Shown: positions 14,421 through 15,452 of the stretch, piece by piece
Layout: each line of letters begins with the position of its first letter
Position numbering within the stretch: the first letter of the stretch is position 1
Origin: UBA11650 sp963997925
GTDB taxonomy: Bacteria > Chloroflexota > Dehalococcoidia > Lucifugimonadales > UBA3495
Length of the DNA stretch: 15,452 nucleotides
NCBI GenBank assembly: GCA_963997925.1
Contig: CAXEOX010000073.1
Location: 1 to 15,452 of the forward strand
Direction of reading: 5' to 3'
Made by a program: the position numbers and the translations under genes
The notes under the pieces: generated by a model
Databases searched by the model: none
What the model saw: only the letters and a program-made list of their open reading frames with translations
What the model was told of the DNA's origin: nothing

Positions 14421-14966
14421 ATGGCTCTATCCAGCGAAATGATGGAGCAAACCCTGGAGCGGTTGCTCCTAGAGAAAGAGATTGAGCAGTTCCTGTACAT
14501 GGAAGCGGAGCTACTTGATGAGCGTAGGTTCACCGAGTGGATAGAGTTGATAGCCGACGATATCCATTACCACATGCCCATCCGGCGCAACGTGAAGTTC
14601 GGCGAGCAGCACCGGGAGAACAGCGACTCCGAGTCGGAGATATCCTGGTTCGACGAAGGGAAGGAAACTCTGGCTGGACGGGTTCGCCAGATTAATACCG
14701 GTATCCACTGGTGCGAAGAGCCCTTCTCCCGGGTCCGCCACATCGTCACCAACGTTCAGGTCGACAGCGTTCAAGGCGACGAGGTGAAGGTCAGGAGCCG
14801 CTTTTTCGTCTACACCAACCGTCTGCACGATGAAGTTAATCTCTTTGTGGGCAAGCGGGACGACGTGCTACGGCGGGATCCGGATACCAAATGGAAGATT
14901 GCCAAGCGAAGAATCCTTCTCGACCAGAATGTCCTTCTCGAGAAGGTTATCACCACATTTTTCTAG
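14421..14966 (+). CDS. Rieske aromatic-ring-hydroxylating oxygenase, beta subunit
   Basis: A 181-residue small subunit of the NTF2/SnoaL-like fold. The N-terminal helix with EIEQFLYMEAELLDERRFTEW (20-40) and LIADDIHYHMPIRRN (43-57) is characteristic, as is the late RRDPDTKWKIAKRRILLDQNVL strand pair. The beta subunit is structural and supports the alpha3beta3 hexamer; in some enzymes it influences substrate range. The ATG follows GAGGAG. It is separated from the alpha subunit by the 77-residue gene and a repeat element, which is unusual because alpha and beta genes are mostly adjacent. Length is normal for the family. Confidence 0.92.
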   Translation: MALSSEMMEQTLERLLLEKEIEQFLYMEAELLDERRFTEWIELIADDIHYHMPIRRNVKFGEQHRENSDSESEISWFDEGKETLAGRVRQINTGIHWCEEPFSRVRHIVTNVQVDSVQGDEVKVRSRFFVYTNRLHDEVNLFVGKRDDVLRRDPDTKWKIAKRRILLDQNVLLEKVITTFF

Positions 14967-14972
14967 TGAGCT

Positions 14973-15341
14973 GTGACCGGTACCTTTCGGATCGGGTTCC
15001 CGCCAAGCAGGGGGTGGGCTTTGGCACTTAGCGCGGAGTGGCGGTCACTGGGCGAATCCGAGACCGTACTCATCATTGATGAAAGCAATACGGTTAGGGA
15101 AGCCATAGCTGCCGAGCCAGCCGTACTATCCAGGCTCCTGACCAACATGGGCGAACTTGGCTCTTGGCAGGGCACTATCCCTGTGGACGCCGACAAACTA
15201 GACCCGGCGTCATGGGGCGATCTGATTATTGCCAGAGCCGAGTCCGGCGAAGTGATAACGATGGACCCGGAACTTTTCTGGGACGGCATCTATACCTGGT
15301 TCCGTTCACGGGGCGTGGACTACGACTCACCGAATCAGTGA
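14973..15341 (+). CDS. Hypothetical protein downstream of the beta subunit
   Basis: I do not recognise the family. The longest reading uses a GTG at 14973, six nt after the beta-subunit stop, without a convincing ribosome binding site. An in-frame TTG at 15021, after AGCAGGGGG (15006-15014), would give 106 residues. The body is acidic and mixed alpha/beta, with an initial strand (ETVLIIDESN), a helical segment (TVREAIAAEPAVLSRLLTNM), a WGDLIIARAESG strand and a C-terminal PELFWDGIYTWFRSRG helix rich in aromatics. No cysteine or metal motif is evident, so it is not the missing ferredoxin. The tight linkage suggests it belongs to the Rieske operon. The start is uncertain; the coding frame itself is likely real. 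Confidence 0.6.
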   Translation: MTGTFRIGFPPSRGWALALSAEWRSLGESETVLIIDESNTVREAIAAEPAVLSRLLTNMGELGSWQGTIPVDADKLDPASWGDLIIARAESGEVITMDPELFWDGIYTWFRSRGVDYDSPNQ

Positions 15342-15351
15342 TGACTGCCCC

Positions 15352-15452
15352 ACAACCTGTCGTCACTCCCCGACAACCTGTCATTCCGAGGAGCGCAGCG
15401 ACGAGGAATCTTGGAAGCGGGATGCCGCCCACCTCAGATTCCTCACTGCGTT
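15352..15452. repeat. Dispersed palindromic repeat, cut by the window end
   Basis: Two direct copies of ACAACCTGTC (15352-15361, 15373-15382) lead into CATTCCGAGGAGCGCAGCGA and GAGGAATCT (15403-15411), which is inverted as AGATTCCTC (15436-15444). The arrangement suggests a mobile palindromic unit whose right arm (expected to end with CGGAATG) continues past the window. No gene or terminator is seen after 15341. Confidence 0.65.

Noticed and set aside
15226..15432. Minus-strand open frame of 68 codons at the right end
   Set aside because: Its first part (GIPLPRFLVAALLGMTG) is a typical translation of the dispersed CATTCCGAGGAGCGCAGCGA repeat, not a gene.
1..15452. tRNA, rRNA, CRISPR array, transposase, phage or toxin-antitoxin genes
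   Set aside because: None was recognised on either strand; the only repeats seen are the two palindromic families near the right end and terminator hairpins.

Overview
The window reads as a gene-dense stretch of a moderately GC-rich bacterial chromosome with strong Shine-Dalgarno sites, several TTG starts and short intergenic gaps. The gene set resembles genomes of uncultured Chloroflexota of the SAR202/Dehalococcoidia type: a two-subunit Rieske oxygenase, a luciferase-like monooxygenase, a class D flavin monooxygenase/acyl-CoA dehydrogenase relative, MetE-C-like transferases, an aldo/keto reductase and an NHL protein. The dispersed palindromic repeats at the right end fit too. The taxonomic placement is inference, because there is no rRNA or phylogenetic marker here.

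Layout, left to right. 1-297 has no convincing gene: it holds a hairpin terminator for something upstream and a promoter for a VOC/extradiol-dioxygenase-like gene (298-747), which ends at a strong terminator. A flavin-dependent monooxygenase/acyl-CoA dehydrogenase homologue (1036-2217, TTG start) follows, with a leader that can fold over its ribosome binding site. An NHL beta-propeller gene (2337-3236) runs the other way and converges on it at a shared hairpin. Divergent from the NHL gene is a probable operon of two tandem MetE-C-like zinc methyl/alkyltransferases (3483-4646 and 4658-5836) and a luciferase-like monooxygenase (5877-6893). A large alpha/beta hydrolase-domain protein (7046-9070) with its own promoter ends at a bidirectional terminator.

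The most remarkable locus is on the minus strand at 9242-9964. It looks like two unrelated short ORFs but is one 240-codon gene interrupted by an in-frame TGA. The context Phe-Ser-Ser-Tyr-Thr-[TGA]-Pro-Pro-Phe matches the selenocysteine active site of iodothyronine deiodinases. The downstream EAH, DGW and HQ motifs sit at deiodinase-like spacing, and a bacterial SECIS-type hairpin with an AGGUC loop starts 10 nt after the TGA. I read it as a bacterial deiodinase-like selenoprotein with its own promoter.

Divergent from it are an Eis-family acetyltransferase (10167-11360) and an aldo/keto reductase (11427-12467). Last comes a cluster of Rieske oxygenase alpha subunit (12579-13958), an unrecognised 77-residue protein (13982-14215), the Rieske beta subunit (14421-14966) and an unrecognised protein of up to 122 residues (14973-15341). 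A palindromic repeat lies inside this cluster and a second dispersed-repeat type begins at the window end.

Taken together the genes look like accessory oxidative catabolism of aromatic, cyclic or otherwise recalcitrant compounds: ring hydroxylation, flavin monooxygenation, ring cleavage, thiol-dependent alkyl transfer, hydrolysis and carbonyl reduction. No substrate can be assigned from sequence, and no ferredoxin, reductase, regulator, transporter, tRNA, rRNA, CRISPR array or transposase was recognised.
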